Assembly (NCBI RefSeq): GCF_000620465.1 | Contig: NZ_KK211140.1 | Location: 375,964-439,963 of the forward strand | Reading direction: 5' to 3' | Origin: Ralstonia sp. UNC404CL21Col | Lineage (GTDB): Bacteria; Pseudomonadota; Gammaproteobacteria; Burkholderiales; Burkholderiaceae | DNA: 64,000 nucleotides | Shown here: piece by piece, positions 1 through 8,794 of the stretch | Position numbering within the stretch: position 1 is the first letter of the stretch | Layout of the letters: every line of letters begins with the position of its first letter | The notes under the pieces: model-generated | What the model saw: only the letters and a program-made list of their open reading frames with translations | What the model was told of the DNA's origin: nothing | The model's database searches: none | Translations under genes and position numbers: made by a program

Positions 1-390
<390 letters not shown>

Positions 391-404
391 TGGTGTAGCA
401 GGAC

Positions 405-440
405 GGCTGGCGCACGGTCATCGACACCCGCGCGCCAGCC
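405..440 (+). other. Inverted repeat after the aldehyde dehydrogenase gene
   Basis: GGCTGGCGC (405-413) pairs perfectly with GCGCCAGCC (432-440) across an 18-nt loop. There is no T-run behind it, so it is not a typical intrinsic terminator. It may be a weak terminator or an mRNA-stabilising hairpin in the 262-bp gap before the TonB receptor gene. Confidence 0.3.
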
Positions 441-489
441 GCTGACCGGCGAGGCAACGACCCCGCAGGCAAAAAAAAGAAGAGGAGAC

Positions 490-570
490 ATGGCCGTGTG
501 CCAACCATTTGCCCTGCCGCAACGCGCGCAGGTGTCTTCCCCATTGCCGCTGACTCCCTGCCGGGATTAG
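490..570 (+). CDS. Possible 26-residue leader peptide upstream of the TonB receptor
   Basis: An ATG at 490 sits 3 nt behind an AGAGGAGA purine stretch (481-488), a strong but close ribosome-binding site, and opens a 26-codon frame ending at TAG 568-570. The peptide is rich in Pro, Gln and Leu, contains two Cys (residues 4 and 24), and matches nothing I know. It lies 82 nt before the receptor start, so a translational or attenuation role is conceivable. The only support is the good ribosome-binding site and the position; it could equally be chance. Confidence 0.2.
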   Translation: MAVCQPFALPQRAQVSSPLPLTPCRD

Positions 571-652
571 CCACCGCCACGCCGTTCTCCGGGATGCGTC
601 ATCGAGACCCGCGCCCCGAGAACCGCGAGCGAGAACATCAGGGAGACACTTC

Positions 653-3274
653 GTGCATTCGAATACCAGCCGTTCAGGGAAGGGCGCCTGCCGTGCGCGC
701 AATGCCGCGCCGCGCCTTGCTGGCGGGGTGGCTGCGCTCGCTGCCGTGGGGCTTTGCTCGCCCGCGTCGGCCGAAGACCAGATCGTGGCGGTGGCATTGC
801 CGACCGCGCAGGTCGTGGGCTCCACCCCGATCGACAGCATTGGCGTGCCGCTGTCGCAGTTTCCGGCCAATGCGCAGCGCGTGAGCGCCAAGGATGCGCG
901 CGAGCAACGCAACTCGAACCTGGCCGACCTGCTGAACGACAACCTGGGTCAGGTGAGCATCAGCAACGGGTCGGGCAATCCGTACCAGAACGACATCAAC
1001 TACCGCGGGTTTCAAGTGTCGTCGCTGCTGGGCGTGCCCATTGGCGTGTCGGTCTACTTTGACGGCGTGCGAATGAACGAGCCCTTCGGCTCCATCGTGA
1101 ACTGGGACCTCATTCCCATGAACGCGATGTCCAGCGTCAACATCCTGCCGGGCTCCAATCCGATGTTCGGCCTCAACACACTGGGCGGCGCGCTGGTCGT
1201 CAACACCAAGAACGGCAAGGACAACGCCGGCACGTCGATCGAGGCGCTGGGCGGGTCGTTTGGCCGCCGTGCGCTGAGCTTTGAGACCGGTATCGTCGAC
1301 AAGGCACACGGCACCGATTACTTCGTCGCCGGTAACGTCGACCGGCAAGACGGCTTTCGCGATCACTCGGGTTCGAACGTCAAGCAACTGTATGGAAAAG
1401 CGCGGTGGCACGGCAACGACGGCGCTACCAAGCTGGAGCTGTCGGCCGCACTTGCAGACACGTCGCTGAGCGGCACGCAGTCGTTGCCGATGGACATGAT
1501 GGCCAACCGCAGTGCCGCCTATACATGGCCCGACACCATCTCAAACCGGATGGCGCTGCTGAACCTGAAGGGCAGCCATTGGCTGAACGACACCAACCAG
1601 CTGGCCGGCAGCGTCTACTACCGCAAGGCCAGCCTTCACAACGTCAACAGCAATGCGCAGCTCGACGACGGCTGTTTCAACGACGACGGCTCCCTGGCAA
1701 CGACCACCGCTGACGGCCTCACCACGTACAAGTGCGCGAACAAGGCGCCCAATGGCACGGCAGTGAATGCCGTGACGGGCGCGAATGCGCTGGCGCTCGG
1801 CTACGGCCGTTGGACCAACGCCATCAACACGAGTGTCGTCGATTCCGCCACGCATGAAGACACGGTGGGTACGTCCCTGCAGTGGTCGAATTTCAGCCAA
1901 CTGGCGGGACGCAACAATACGTTCACCTTCGGCGGTGCGTTCGACCATTCCCGCATCACGTACGACCAGACCACATCTCTGGCACGGTTGATCAACTATC
2001 AGGCGGTGGTGACGCCCAATCAGGCGTACGGATTCACCGCGAATGGATCGGCACCTTCGGCGTCGAATCCGGCATCGTTCACAGGCAGCAACGTCATCGG
2101 CGCGGTCAACCTGTCGTCCAACGTCAACAACTTCAGCCTGTACTTCACCGATACGTTGAGCGTGACGGAAAAGCTGAGCGTGACCGCATCCGGCAGCTTC
2201 AACTACACCACGCTCAACCAGGGCGGCGCCAACAACCGGTACCTGAACGAAGACGGCGGCTATTCCTGGACAGACGAAGTCTCGGGTGTGTCGTACTACA
2301 ACCCCGGTTACGCCAACGCGTATCGGTATTCGAACGCGGGATCGGGCGCAGCAGCGGCTCCGAACGGTGTCCCGCCCGGGGCGGTGGCCGGACCGGAAAC
2401 CAACAGCCTGGCCGGCTCGCACCGCTATCACCGGTTCAACCCGGCGCTCGGTTTCAACTACGACCTGGGGGCGGGGCAGGGCATCTTCGGCAGCTACAGC
2501 GAATCGATGCGAGCACCGACATCGATCGAGTTGTCGTGCGCCGATCCGAACAGCCCGTGCTCGCTTCCCACGGGGTTCAACGGCGATCCGGACCTGAAGG
2601 CCGTGGTGGCCAAGACCATCGAGTTCGGCGGCCGCGGCAAGCTGGGCAAGTCCACCTACTGGAGCGCGTCGGTCTACGACTCGCGCCTCAGCAATGACAT
2701 CCAGTTCATCGCCACATCAAACACGTACGGCTACTTCGCGAATGTCGGCAAGACGGAGCGGCGCGGCTTTGAACTGGGCGCGAGCACGAAGATCGACAAG
2801 TGGTCGCTGTCGGCCAACTTCGGTTATGTCGACGCGATCTACAAGTCGGCATTCACCACGGCCAGCGGCCAGAACGTCGTCAGCGGCAACAAGATCCCGG
2901 GCATCCCCGCGAAGACGCTCAAGCTCGGCGCCTCGTACGCCTTCAGCCCGAACCTGTCGATGGGCGGGAACGTGATCCTCGTCAGCAAGCAGATCGCGCA
3001 CGGCAACGAAAGCAATGCCGACCCGAACGGCGAGGTGCCGGGCTACGGCCTCGTCAATCTGAACCTGCATTACAAGCCGACGAAACATCTCGAGATTTCA
3101 GCGTACATCAGCAACCTGTTCAACAAGCGCTATTCCACGTACGGCCTGTCGGGCATGCGGAGCATCTACACGCTCGCGACGCAGCAGTTCATGACGCCGG
3201 CATCGCCGCGCGCGATCTGGATTGGCCTGACGTATTCGTTCGGAGGCAAAACCGCGGGTGCCGACGCGGACTGA
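653..3274 (+). CDS. TonB-dependent outer-membrane receptor
   Basis: This 873-residue protein has a signal peptide ending near PASA-ED (about residues 1-40), a plug domain with the usual NDINYRGF and GVRMNEPFG-type segments, and a C-terminal 22-strand barrel region, as expected for TonB-dependent receptors. The start is GTG at 653, chosen for the AGGGAGA at 640-646 and because it leads straight into the signal peptide; ATG starts further in would cut it off. It lies 20 nt before the beta-propeller gene and in the same unit as cytochrome b561. TonB receptors take up metal chelates or large solutes. Beside a dehydrogenase with a lanthanide-type active site it could import a metal complex or PQQ (inference). 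The barrel carries a short tail after its last TYSF strand. Confidence 0.93.
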   Translation: MHSNTSRSGKGACRARNAAPRLAGGVAALAAVGLCSPASAEDQIVAVALPTAQVVGSTPIDSIGVPLSQFPANAQRVSAKDAREQRNSNLADLLNDNLGQVSISNGSGNPYQNDINYRGFQVSSLLGVPIGVSVYFDGVRMNEPFGSIVNWDLIPMNAMSSVNILPGSNPMFGLNTLGGALVVNTKNGKDNAGTSIEALGGSFGRRALSFETGIVDKAHGTDYFVAGNVDRQDGFRDHSGSNVKQLYGKARWHGNDGATKLELSAALADTSLSGTQSLPMDMMANRSAAYTWPDTISNRMALLNLKGSHWLNDTNQLAGSVYYRKASLHNVNSNAQLDDGCFNDDGSLATTTADGLTTYKCANKAPNGTAVNAVTGANALALGYGRWTNAINTSVVDSATHEDTVGTSLQWSNFSQLAGRNNTFTFGGAFDHSRITYDQTTSLARLINYQAVVTPNQAYGFTANGSAPSASNPASFTGSNVIGAVNLSSNVNNFSLYFTDTLSVTEKLSVTASGSFNYTTLNQGGANNRYLNEDGGYSWTDEVSGVSYYNPGYANAYRYSNAGSGAAAAPNGVPPGAVAGPETNSLAGSHRYHRFNPALGFNYDLGAGQGIFGSYSESMRAPTSIELSCADPNSPCSLPTGFNGDPDLKAVVAKTIEFGGRGKLGKSTYWSASVYDSRLSNDIQFIATSNTYGYFANVGKTERRGFELGASTKIDKWSLSANFGYVDAIYKSAFTTASGQNVVSGNKIPGIPAKTLKLGASYAFSPNLSMGGNVILVSKQIAHGNESNADPNGEVPGYGLVNLNLHYKPTKHLEISAYISNLFNKRYSTYGLSGMRSIYTLATQQFMTPASPRAIWIGLTYSFGGKTAGADAD

Positions 3275-3294
3275 GCCCCTCAGAAGAGACCACC

Positions 3295-4368
3295 ATGAAC
3301 GCACTGACCTTTTACCTCCGGATCGCCACGCTGCTGTGCGTGGGCTGGGTATCGACGCTCCAGGCGGTTGCCGTGGTGCCGGACCCCGTCGCCTATGTCA
3401 CCAATCAGGGCGGTGGCGTCACGGTGCTGAACGCACACACGCTCAAACGGCTCGACGAGATTGCCGTGGGCAAGGACCCGCGCGGCCTTGCTGTCACGCC
3501 CGACGGCCGCTGGCTGCTGACGGCCAACCAGGGCAGCGCCGATGTGTCCGTGGTCGACACGGCCACGCGCAAGGAGGTCAAGCGCATCGCGGTCGGCAGG
3601 AACGTTGAGTTCATGCGTATCTCGCCCGACGGCCGCCGGGCGTTCGTCACGTACGAGCCATCCTCGGAAGGCGGGCCGCCAGGCAAGAACAATCCAGGCA
3701 AGAAAGAAGGGGACGATGAGAAGGACGAAGCCCCCGCTGAAGTCGCAATCATCGATCTCAACCAGTGGGCGGTCGTCGGCCGCATCAAGGCCGCACGCGA
3801 GACCGAAGCCATCGAGTTTTCACCGGCCGGCACGTTGCTGCTGGTCGCCAATGAGGGCGACAACACGGTCGGCGTTTACGAGCTGTCGACGCTCAAGCAG
3901 ATCCGGCGGGTGGATGTTGCACCGTTCGGCAATCGGCCGCGCGGCATCAAGATCGCGCCGGACGGAAAGACCTATGTGGTGACGCTGGAAAATTCGAACA
4001 ACCTGTTATTGCTGGATGCAGGTTTCAACCCGATCAAGACCGTGCCGACGGGGCAGGGCCCATACGGTGTCGCGTTTGATCGAGAGGGCCGATATCTCTG
4101 GGTGGCCGCCAGCCGCGCAGATCAGCTGCAGGTGTTCGATGCCCGCACGTTTGCGCCGGTGGCCACCATCCCGGTCGGCAAGCGTTGCTGGCATTTCAGT
4201 TTCACGCCGGGTGACCAGAAGCTGCTGCTTGCCTGCGGCCGCTCGAACACCGTGCAGGTGATCGATCCGCAGAAGCGCGAGGTTGTCGATGCACTGCCGG
4301 GCTACAAGCTGCCCTGGGGCGTGGTGACGTATCCAACCTCGGTGGGCAGCCTCGATGCGCCGCGCTGA
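3295..4368 (+). CDS. YVTN-type beta-propeller protein associated with PQQ-dependent catabolism
   Basis: The 357-residue product has a signal peptide (residues 1 to about 25) followed by repeated propeller blades of the YVTN/NHL type, with recurring VAYVTNQG, LLTANQGS, LLVANEGD and LWVAASRAD strands. Proteins of this family are known to co-occur with PQQ alcohol dehydrogenases and are presumed periplasmic; their exact role is not established. The start is ATG 3295, behind AGAAGAGA and matching the signal peptide; an open upstream extension overlaps the receptor gene and is rejected. An unusual Gly/Pro/Lys/Asp/Glu-rich insertion (about residues 122-148) interrupts one blade. The stop overlaps the start of the cytochrome b561 gene by 14 nt, indicating co-translation. 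Confidence 0.9.
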   Translation: MNALTFYLRIATLLCVGWVSTLQAVAVVPDPVAYVTNQGGGVTVLNAHTLKRLDEIAVGKDPRGLAVTPDGRWLLTANQGSADVSVVDTATRKEVKRIAVGRNVEFMRISPDGRRAFVTYEPSSEGGPPGKNNPGKKEGDDEKDEAPAEVAIIDLNQWAVVGRIKAARETEAIEFSPAGTLLLVANEGDNTVGVYELSTLKQIRRVDVAPFGNRPRGIKIAPDGKTYVVTLENSNNLLLLDAGFNPIKTVPTGQGPYGVAFDREGRYLWVAASRADQLQVFDARTFAPVATIPVGKRCWHFSFTPGDQKLLLACGRSNTVQVIDPQKREVVDALPGYKLPWGVVTYPTSVGSLDAPR

Positions 4369-4912
4369 TCCACCCGTCTACGCGGGCCTGCCGATCGCCT
4401 TGCATTGGGTGAGCGCCTTGCTGTTAGGCAGCCTGTTCGCGCTGGGCTTCTACATGACCGGTCTGGCCAAGGGCGCGCCGGGGAAGGCGGCCTTGGTGAA
4501 TCTGCATAAATCGCTCGGGCTGACGGCGGCGCTGGTGATTGCGTGGCGCGTGGTTGTGCGTGTCCGCCGCGCTGCGCCACCGTCCATTCCAGGGCTGCAC
4601 TGCTGGGAGACGGAGCTGGCGCGCATCACCCACCGCCTGCTCTACATGTGCATGGTCGTCATGCCGGTGTCGGGCTATCTCGGGTCTTCGTTCAATGCAT
4701 ACGGAACGCGTTTCTGGGGTGTGCCGCTGCCGCGCTGGGGCTGGGTCGACAGCGCACTGCAGCACATGTTCTACACGGTGCACAGTACGACGGCCGATCT
4801 GTTGCTCTGCCTGATGGCGCTCCACGTTGCCGGGGTGATCAAGCATCAGTGGTTCGATGCGCAGCGCTGCGTGCAGCGCATGTTGCCGGGCCGGCGCACG
4901 CGCGCGCTGTAA
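4355..4912 (+). CDS. Cytochrome b561-family membrane protein
   Basis: The 185-residue protein has four predicted membrane segments (about residues 13-33, 52-70, 94-110 and 141-162). Histidines at 17, 51, 143 and 157 in or at the ends of helices fit the di-heme b561 arrangement (Pfam Ni_hydr_CYTB/b561 type). Such proteins pass electrons between periplasmic donors and quinone. Its start overlaps the beta-propeller gene by 14 nt, so the two are translationally coupled. In this context it probably links the alcohol oxidation module to the quinone pool (inference). No terminator is visible behind it; the next gene has its own promoter. Confidence 0.9.
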   Translation: MRRADPPVYAGLPIALHWVSALLLGSLFALGFYMTGLAKGAPGKAALVNLHKSLGLTAALVIAWRVVVRVRRAAPPSIPGLHCWETELARITHRLLYMCMVVMPVSGYLGSSFNAYGTRFWGVPLPRWGWVDSALQHMFYTVHSTTADLLLCLMALHVAGVIKHQWFDAQRCVQRMLPGRRTRAL

Positions 4913-4936
4913 AGCTGCGCGGGCTGCATGCATTGC

Positions 4937-4989
4937 GTTGCTCCATTTCGCAACAGAACAAACGATGTGTTGCGGTATGGCACGCAACA
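4937..4989 (+). promoter_or_regulatory. Paired upstream activator sites for the PQQ alcohol dehydrogenase gene
   Basis: Two inverted repeats precede the sigma-54 promoter. Site 1 is GTTGC (4937-4941), 8 nt, GCAAC (4950-4954). Site 2 is TGTTGCG (4968-4974), 8 nt, CGCAACA (4983-4989). The GTTGC half-sites are 32 bp apart, about three helical turns. The same spacing occurs before pedF. These look like enhancer sites for an AcoR-like sigma-54 activator such as the one encoded at 11650-13680 (inference). Confidence 0.7.
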
Positions 4990-5035
4990 CCGCGCTGCAA
5001 GTCGCCTGAAACCGCGATTTCACGGCGTTTTTCGA

Positions 5036-5050
5036 TGGCACGGGATTTGC
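5036..5050 (+). promoter_or_regulatory. Sigma-54 (-24/-12) promoter of the PQQ alcohol dehydrogenase gene
   Basis: TGGCAC (5036-5041) and TTGC (5047-5050) have GG at 5037-5038 and GC at 5049-5050, exactly 10 nt apart, an almost perfect match to the sigma-54 consensus TGGCAC-N5-TTGC. The predicted transcription start is near 5062, giving a leader of about 57 nt. Confidence 0.8.
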
Positions 5051-5118
5051 CCTGAGTCCGACCGGTGTGACATCACACTGCCGGACCTGGACCATAAAGA
5101 GAGGTAGAGGAGACAAGA

Positions 5119-6873
5119 ATGAGGACACTACGAGTGATTGCACTTGCGGCTGCCATGGCGGCAGCAAGTGTTGCCGTGCACGCGGCAACGCCCCCCGTTA
5201 CCGACGCCATGATCGCGAACGACGCGAAATCGTCGAACGACGTGCTGACCTGGGGCATGGGTACGCAAGGGCAGCGCTTCTCCACGCTCACCAAGATCAA
5301 CACGAAGAATGTCAGCCAGCTTGTGCCGGCATGGTCGTTTTCGTTTGGCGGTGAGAAGCAGCGTGGGCAGGAAGCCCAGCCGCTGATCTACAACGGCAAG
5401 ATGTTCGTCACCGCGTCGTACTCGCGCATCTATGCGATCGACCTGAAGACCGGCACGAAGCTGTGGAAGTACGAGCAGCGTCTGCCCGAAGGCATCATGC
5501 CGTGCTGCGACGTGGTCAATCGTGGCGCTGCGCTGTATGACAACCTCGTCATCTTCTCCACGCTGGATGCGCAGCTGATCGCGCTCAACCAGGACACCGG
5601 CAAGATCGTCTGGAAAGAGAAGATCGATGACTACGCGGCCGGTTATTCGACCACCGCTGCACCGCTGATCGTGAAAGGGATGGTGCTGACTGGCGTGTCG
5701 GGCGGCGAGTTTGGCGTGGTGGGTCGTGTGGAGGCGCGCGACGCCAAGACCGGCCAGCTGATCTGGTCGCGGCCGACGGTCGAAGGCCACATGGGCTACA
5801 AGTACGACAAGGACGGCAACAAGACCGAGAACGGCATGACGGGCACGCTCAACGCAAGCTGGCCCGGCGAGACGTGGAAGACCGGTGGCGCATCGACGTG
5901 GCTGGGCGGCACGTATGACCCGCAGACCAACCTGGTCTACTTCGGCACCGGCAACCCCGGCCCGTGGAACAGCCATCTGCGCAAGGGCGACAACCTGTAT
6001 TCGTCTTCCACGCTGGCCATCGATCCGGACACCGGCAAGATCGTCTGGCACTACCAGAACACCCCGAACGACGGCTGGGATTTCGACGGCGTGAACGAGT
6101 TCGTGACGTTCGACATGGACGGCAAGCGCGTCGGCGGCAAGGCCGACCGCAACGGCTTCTTCTACGTGAACGACGCCAAGACCGGCAAGCTGCTCAACGC
6201 GTTCCCCTTCGTGAAGGTCAATTGGGCAACCGGTATCGACCTCAAGACCGGCCGCCCCAACTACGCGTCGGACCACCGCCCCGGCGATCCGGCCGAAGCT
6301 GCGGGTGAAGAGAAGAAGGGCAAGTCGGTGTTTGCCGAGCCCGGCTTCCTGGGCGGCAAGAACCAGATGCCGATGGCGTACAGCCCGCAAACCGGCCTGT
6401 TCTACGTGCCCGCCAACGAATGGGGCATGGACATCTGGAACGAGCCCGTCAGCTACAAGAAGGGCGCGGCCTACCTGGGTGCCGGCTTCACCATCAAGCC
6501 GCTCAATGAGGATTACATCGGCGCACTGCGCGCGATCAACCCGAAGACCGGCAAGATCGAATGGCAGATCAAGAACAACGCGCCGCTGTGGGGCGGTGTG
6601 ATGACGACTGCCGGCGGCCTGGTGTTCTGGGGCACGCCCGAAGGCTATCTGAAGGCGGCCGATGCCAAGACCGGCAAGGAGCTGTGGCAATTCCAGACCG
6701 GCAGCGGCATCGTCGCGCCGCCCGTCACCTGGGAAGACAAGGGCGAGCAGTTCGTGGCCGTGGTGTCGGGTTGGGGTGGTGCAGTGCCGCTGTGGGGCGG
6801 TGAAGTGGCCAAGCGCGTGAACTTCCTGGAGCAGGGCGGTTCGGTTTGGGTGTTCAAGCTGCACAAGAACTGA
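5119..6873 (+). CDS. PQQ-dependent alcohol dehydrogenase, predicted lanthanide type (PedH/ExaF/XoxF-like)
   Basis: The 584-residue periplasmic quinoprotein has a signal peptide (1 to about 22, cleaved near VHA-ATPP), eight propeller blades with recurring W-motif DAKTGKxxW repeats, and the vicinal disulfide Cys129-Cys130 typical of methanol/ethanol dehydrogenases. The catalytic aspartate is Asp321 in NDGWDFDG. Asp323, two residues on, is the extra acidic ligand that distinguishes lanthanide enzymes (XoxF, PedH, ExaF) from calcium enzymes, which have Ala or Ser there. It oxidises primary alcohols to aldehydes and passes electrons to cytochrome c. Context (PedF, c551, pqq genes, aldehyde dehydrogenase) favours an ethanol-type enzyme. 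ATG 5119 follows a strong AGAGGAGA site. The metal is inferred from the motif alone. Confidence 0.95.
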   Translation: MRTLRVIALAAAMAAASVAVHAATPPVTDAMIANDAKSSNDVLTWGMGTQGQRFSTLTKINTKNVSQLVPAWSFSFGGEKQRGQEAQPLIYNGKMFVTASYSRIYAIDLKTGTKLWKYEQRLPEGIMPCCDVVNRGAALYDNLVIFSTLDAQLIALNQDTGKIVWKEKIDDYAAGYSTTAAPLIVKGMVLTGVSGGEFGVVGRVEARDAKTGQLIWSRPTVEGHMGYKYDKDGNKTENGMTGTLNASWPGETWKTGGASTWLGGTYDPQTNLVYFGTGNPGPWNSHLRKGDNLYSSSTLAIDPDTGKIVWHYQNTPNDGWDFDGVNEFVTFDMDGKRVGGKADRNGFFYVNDAKTGKLLNAFPFVKVNWATGIDLKTGRPNYASDHRPGDPAEAAGEEKKGKSVFAEPGFLGGKNQMPMAYSPQTGLFYVPANEWGMDIWNEPVSYKKGAAYLGAGFTIKPLNEDYIGALRAINPKTGKIEWQIKNNAPLWGGVMTTAGGLVFWGTPEGYLKAADAKTGKELWQFQTGSGIVAPPVTWEDKGEQFVAVVSGWGGAVPLWGGEVAKRVNFLEQGGSVWVFKLHKN

Positions 6874-6947
6874 CGTGCGTGGTGGAGTGCTGTGCGCCCC
6901 GTGCGGCGCGCAGCCTCTCGCACAGCTTCAAGGAGTTTCAGATCGTG

Positions 6948-7277
6948 ATGATGCGTAATGGAGTGTTCTCGCTGCTGGCCGTCGTGTCTGCAGCAATCGG
7001 GGCGGCGCCCGCCCACGCTGCGCCCGACATGCAGGCCCTCGCAGACAAGAGCGGTTGCTTTTCGTGCCACAGCATGCATGCCAAGATCGTCGGCCCCGCC
7101 TTTGCCGACGTGGCCGCCAAATACAAGGGCGATGCCGATGCGCCAGCCAGACTGGCGCAAAAAGTCCGTGAAGGCGGCAAGGGCGCGTGGGGCCGCATCC
7201 CGATGCCCCCGCATCCCAACCTCAAGGAAGACGAAGCAAAGCAACTCGTGACCTGGGTGTTGAGTACGGGCTCCTGA
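6948..7277 (+). CDS. Cytochrome c551/c552-type monoheme cytochrome
   Basis: The 109-residue precursor has a signal peptide (to about AHA-AP, residue 25), a CxxCH heme site (Cys37, Cys40, His41) and a Met86 ligand in PMPP. The overall layout matches Pseudomonas cytochrome c551. It lies 74 nt after the PQQ dehydrogenase and is probably one of its electron acceptors. AGGAG at 6931-6935 serves either GTG 6945 or ATG 6948; both are in frame and give nearly the same protein. A bidirectional terminator follows. Confidence 0.92.
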   Translation: MMRNGVFSLLAVVSAAIGAAPAHAAPDMQALADKSGCFSCHSMHAKIVGPAFADVAAKYKGDADAPARLAQKVREGGKGAWGRIPMPPHPNLKEDEAKQLVTWVLSTGS

Positions 7278-7302
7278 GTTTCTGCGGTGTTCGCCAGGAA
7301 AA

Positions 7303-7334
7303 AAGGGCCGGCATTGACCGGCCCTTTCTCTTTT
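7303..7334. terminator. Bidirectional terminator between the cytochrome gene and pqqE
   Basis: AAAGGGCCGG (7303-7312) pairs with CCGGCCCTTT (7319-7328) over a 6-nt loop, with a T-rich run after it on the plus strand and an A-run before it. It serves two convergent transcripts. Confidence 0.85.
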
Positions 7335-7347
7335 CCGGGATTGCGTT

Positions 7348-8550
7348 CTATGGCCGCGTGAGCCGGCGCGAGTTGGCATCCGTGCGAAACACGATGGGGA
7401 CCTCGCCGGTGCGGGTGTCGCGCATGTGCCCGAACCCGTTCATCGCGGCCATCCGGCCTTGCAGCACCACCGTCTGCAGCGTGCCGCGATCTGCCGATTT
7501 GCCACACACCGGGTCGGTGCGCGTCGCGTCGCCCGTCAGCAGATAGGCCTGACACCGGCAGCCGCCTGCGTCTTCCTCGCGCGACTCGCACGACTGGCAC
7601 GGCTCGGGCATCCAATGCGTGCCGCGAAAGCGCTGAAAGGCGTCGCTGCTTCGCCAGATGTCGCGCAGCGGCTGACTGAGCACGTTGGGCAGTTCCAGCC
7701 CGGGCAGCATGCGCGCAGAGTGGCAGGGCAGCGCAACGCCATCCGGCGCGATGCCGAGAAACGTCGTGCCCCAGCCGTTCATGCACTTCTTCGGGCGCTG
7801 TTCGAAGTAGTCCGGCACGACGTAGAGCAACTGGCATCGGCCGCCGATGCGGGTGCGGTAGTCGTTCACCACCGCTTCGGCATCGCGCAGTTGCTCGAGG
7901 GTCGGCATCAGCGCCAGGCGGTTCTCCCAAGCCCAGCCGTAGTACTGCGTGTTGGCCAGCTCCAGGTATTCAGCGCCGATCTCCAGCGCCATGTCGATGA
8001 TGGCGCCGATGTGCGGCAGGTTGTGCCGGTGCATCACGCAGTTCATCACCATCGGATAGCCGTGGGCCTTGATCAGGTCCGCCACGCGGCGCTTCAGGTC
8101 AAAGGTGCGCGTGCTGGAGAGAAAGTCGTTCAGCTCGCGCGTGGAGTCCTGGAACGACAACTGGATATGGTCGAGCCCCGCCGCGCGCAATGCGCCAAGC
8201 CGCGCATCGGTCAGGCCCACCCCCGACGTCACGAGGTTCACGTAGAACCCGAGCGCATGCGCATGCGCGACCAGCGTTTCGAGATCCTTGCGCAACAGCG
8301 GTTCGCCGCCCGACAGGCCCAGCTGCACCGCGCCCAGCGCCCGGGCCTGCGTGAATACATCGCACCACTGCTCGGTGGTGAGTTCCTGATCGTGCTGCGT
8401 GTAGTCGACCGGGTTGGAGCAGAAGGCGCAATGCAGCGGGCAGCGATAGGTCAGCTCGGCCAGGAGCCAGAGCGGCGGCCCGGGCGTGGGCGTCGCCGCG
8501 GGTGCCAGCAGCGATTCGGCGTCAAACGAGCCAGCCGCGTTCGAATGCAT
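7348..8550 (-). CDS. pqqE: PqqE, radical SAM enzyme of PQQ biosynthesis
   Basis: The 400-residue protein carries the radical SAM Cys triad CPLHCAFC (Cys37, 41, 44) and a C-terminal SPASM-type set of Cys residues (PEPCQSCESR, GGCRCQ, DPVCGK) that bind auxiliary Fe-S clusters. PqqE joins the Glu and Tyr side chains of PqqA, the first committed step of PQQ synthesis, working with PqqD. I chose ATG 8550 because the longer frame to 8595 runs further into pqqD; no good ribosome-binding site is visible, so translation is probably coupled to pqqD, which it overlaps by 29 nt. It is the last gene of pqqBCDE. Confidence 0.96.
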   Translation of the reverse strand: MHSNAAGSFDAESLLAPAATPTPGPPLWLLAELTYRCPLHCAFCSNPVDYTQHDQELTTEQWCDVFTQARALGAVQLGLSGGEPLLRKDLETLVAHAHALGFYVNLVTSGVGLTDARLGALRAAGLDHIQLSFQDSTRELNDFLSSTRTFDLKRRVADLIKAHGYPMVMNCVMHRHNLPHIGAIIDMALEIGAEYLELANTQYYGWAWENRLALMPTLEQLRDAEAVVNDYRTRIGGRCQLLYVVPDYFEQRPKKCMNGWGTTFLGIAPDGVALPCHSARMLPGLELPNVLSQPLRDIWRSSDAFQRFRGTHWMPEPCQSCESREEDAGGCRCQAYLLTGDATRTDPVCGKSADRGTLQTVVLQGRMAAMNGFGHMRDTRTGEVPIVFRTDANSRRLTRP

Positions 8551-8794
8551 GTTTGACAAAGGCGTGGACCTCCGGAGCGATGCCCTGCACGCCAAAGGCG
8601 GATTGCAGGTCGTCGATCAGCATGTCGAGGGTATGCGCACCGTCGCAGCGCTGCAGGATTGCGGCGGCGCTGTCATTGAGCGTGACCATGCCCTCGGGAT
8701 ACAGCAGCACCCAGCTTTGCTGCATGTCTTCCCATTGCAGCCGGAAGGTCCGGTGCAGCGTGGGGTGGGCTGGATCAGACAAGGGCGGGTTCAT
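8522..8794 (-). CDS. pqqD: PqqD, PqqA-binding chaperone
   Basis: The 90-residue protein of the PqqD family shows the typical [20 protein letters not shown] core. PqqD binds the PqqA peptide and presents it to PqqE. The start at 8794 gives the usual family length; an upstream ATG at 8818 would add eight residues and cannot be excluded, as neither has a clear ribosome-binding site. It overlaps pqqC by 20 nt and pqqE by 29 nt, so the genes are translationally coupled. Confidence 0.93.
   Translation of the reverse strand: MNPPLSDPAHPTLHRTFRLQWEDMQQSWVLLYPEGMVTLNDSAAAILQRCDGAHTLDMLIDDLQSAFGVQGIAPEVHAFVKHAFERGWLV

Noticed and set aside
5128-6864. 578-codon minus-strand frame opposite the PQQ dehydrogenase
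   Set aside because: Mirror frame of a highly conserved gene, with typical shadow composition and no start signal.
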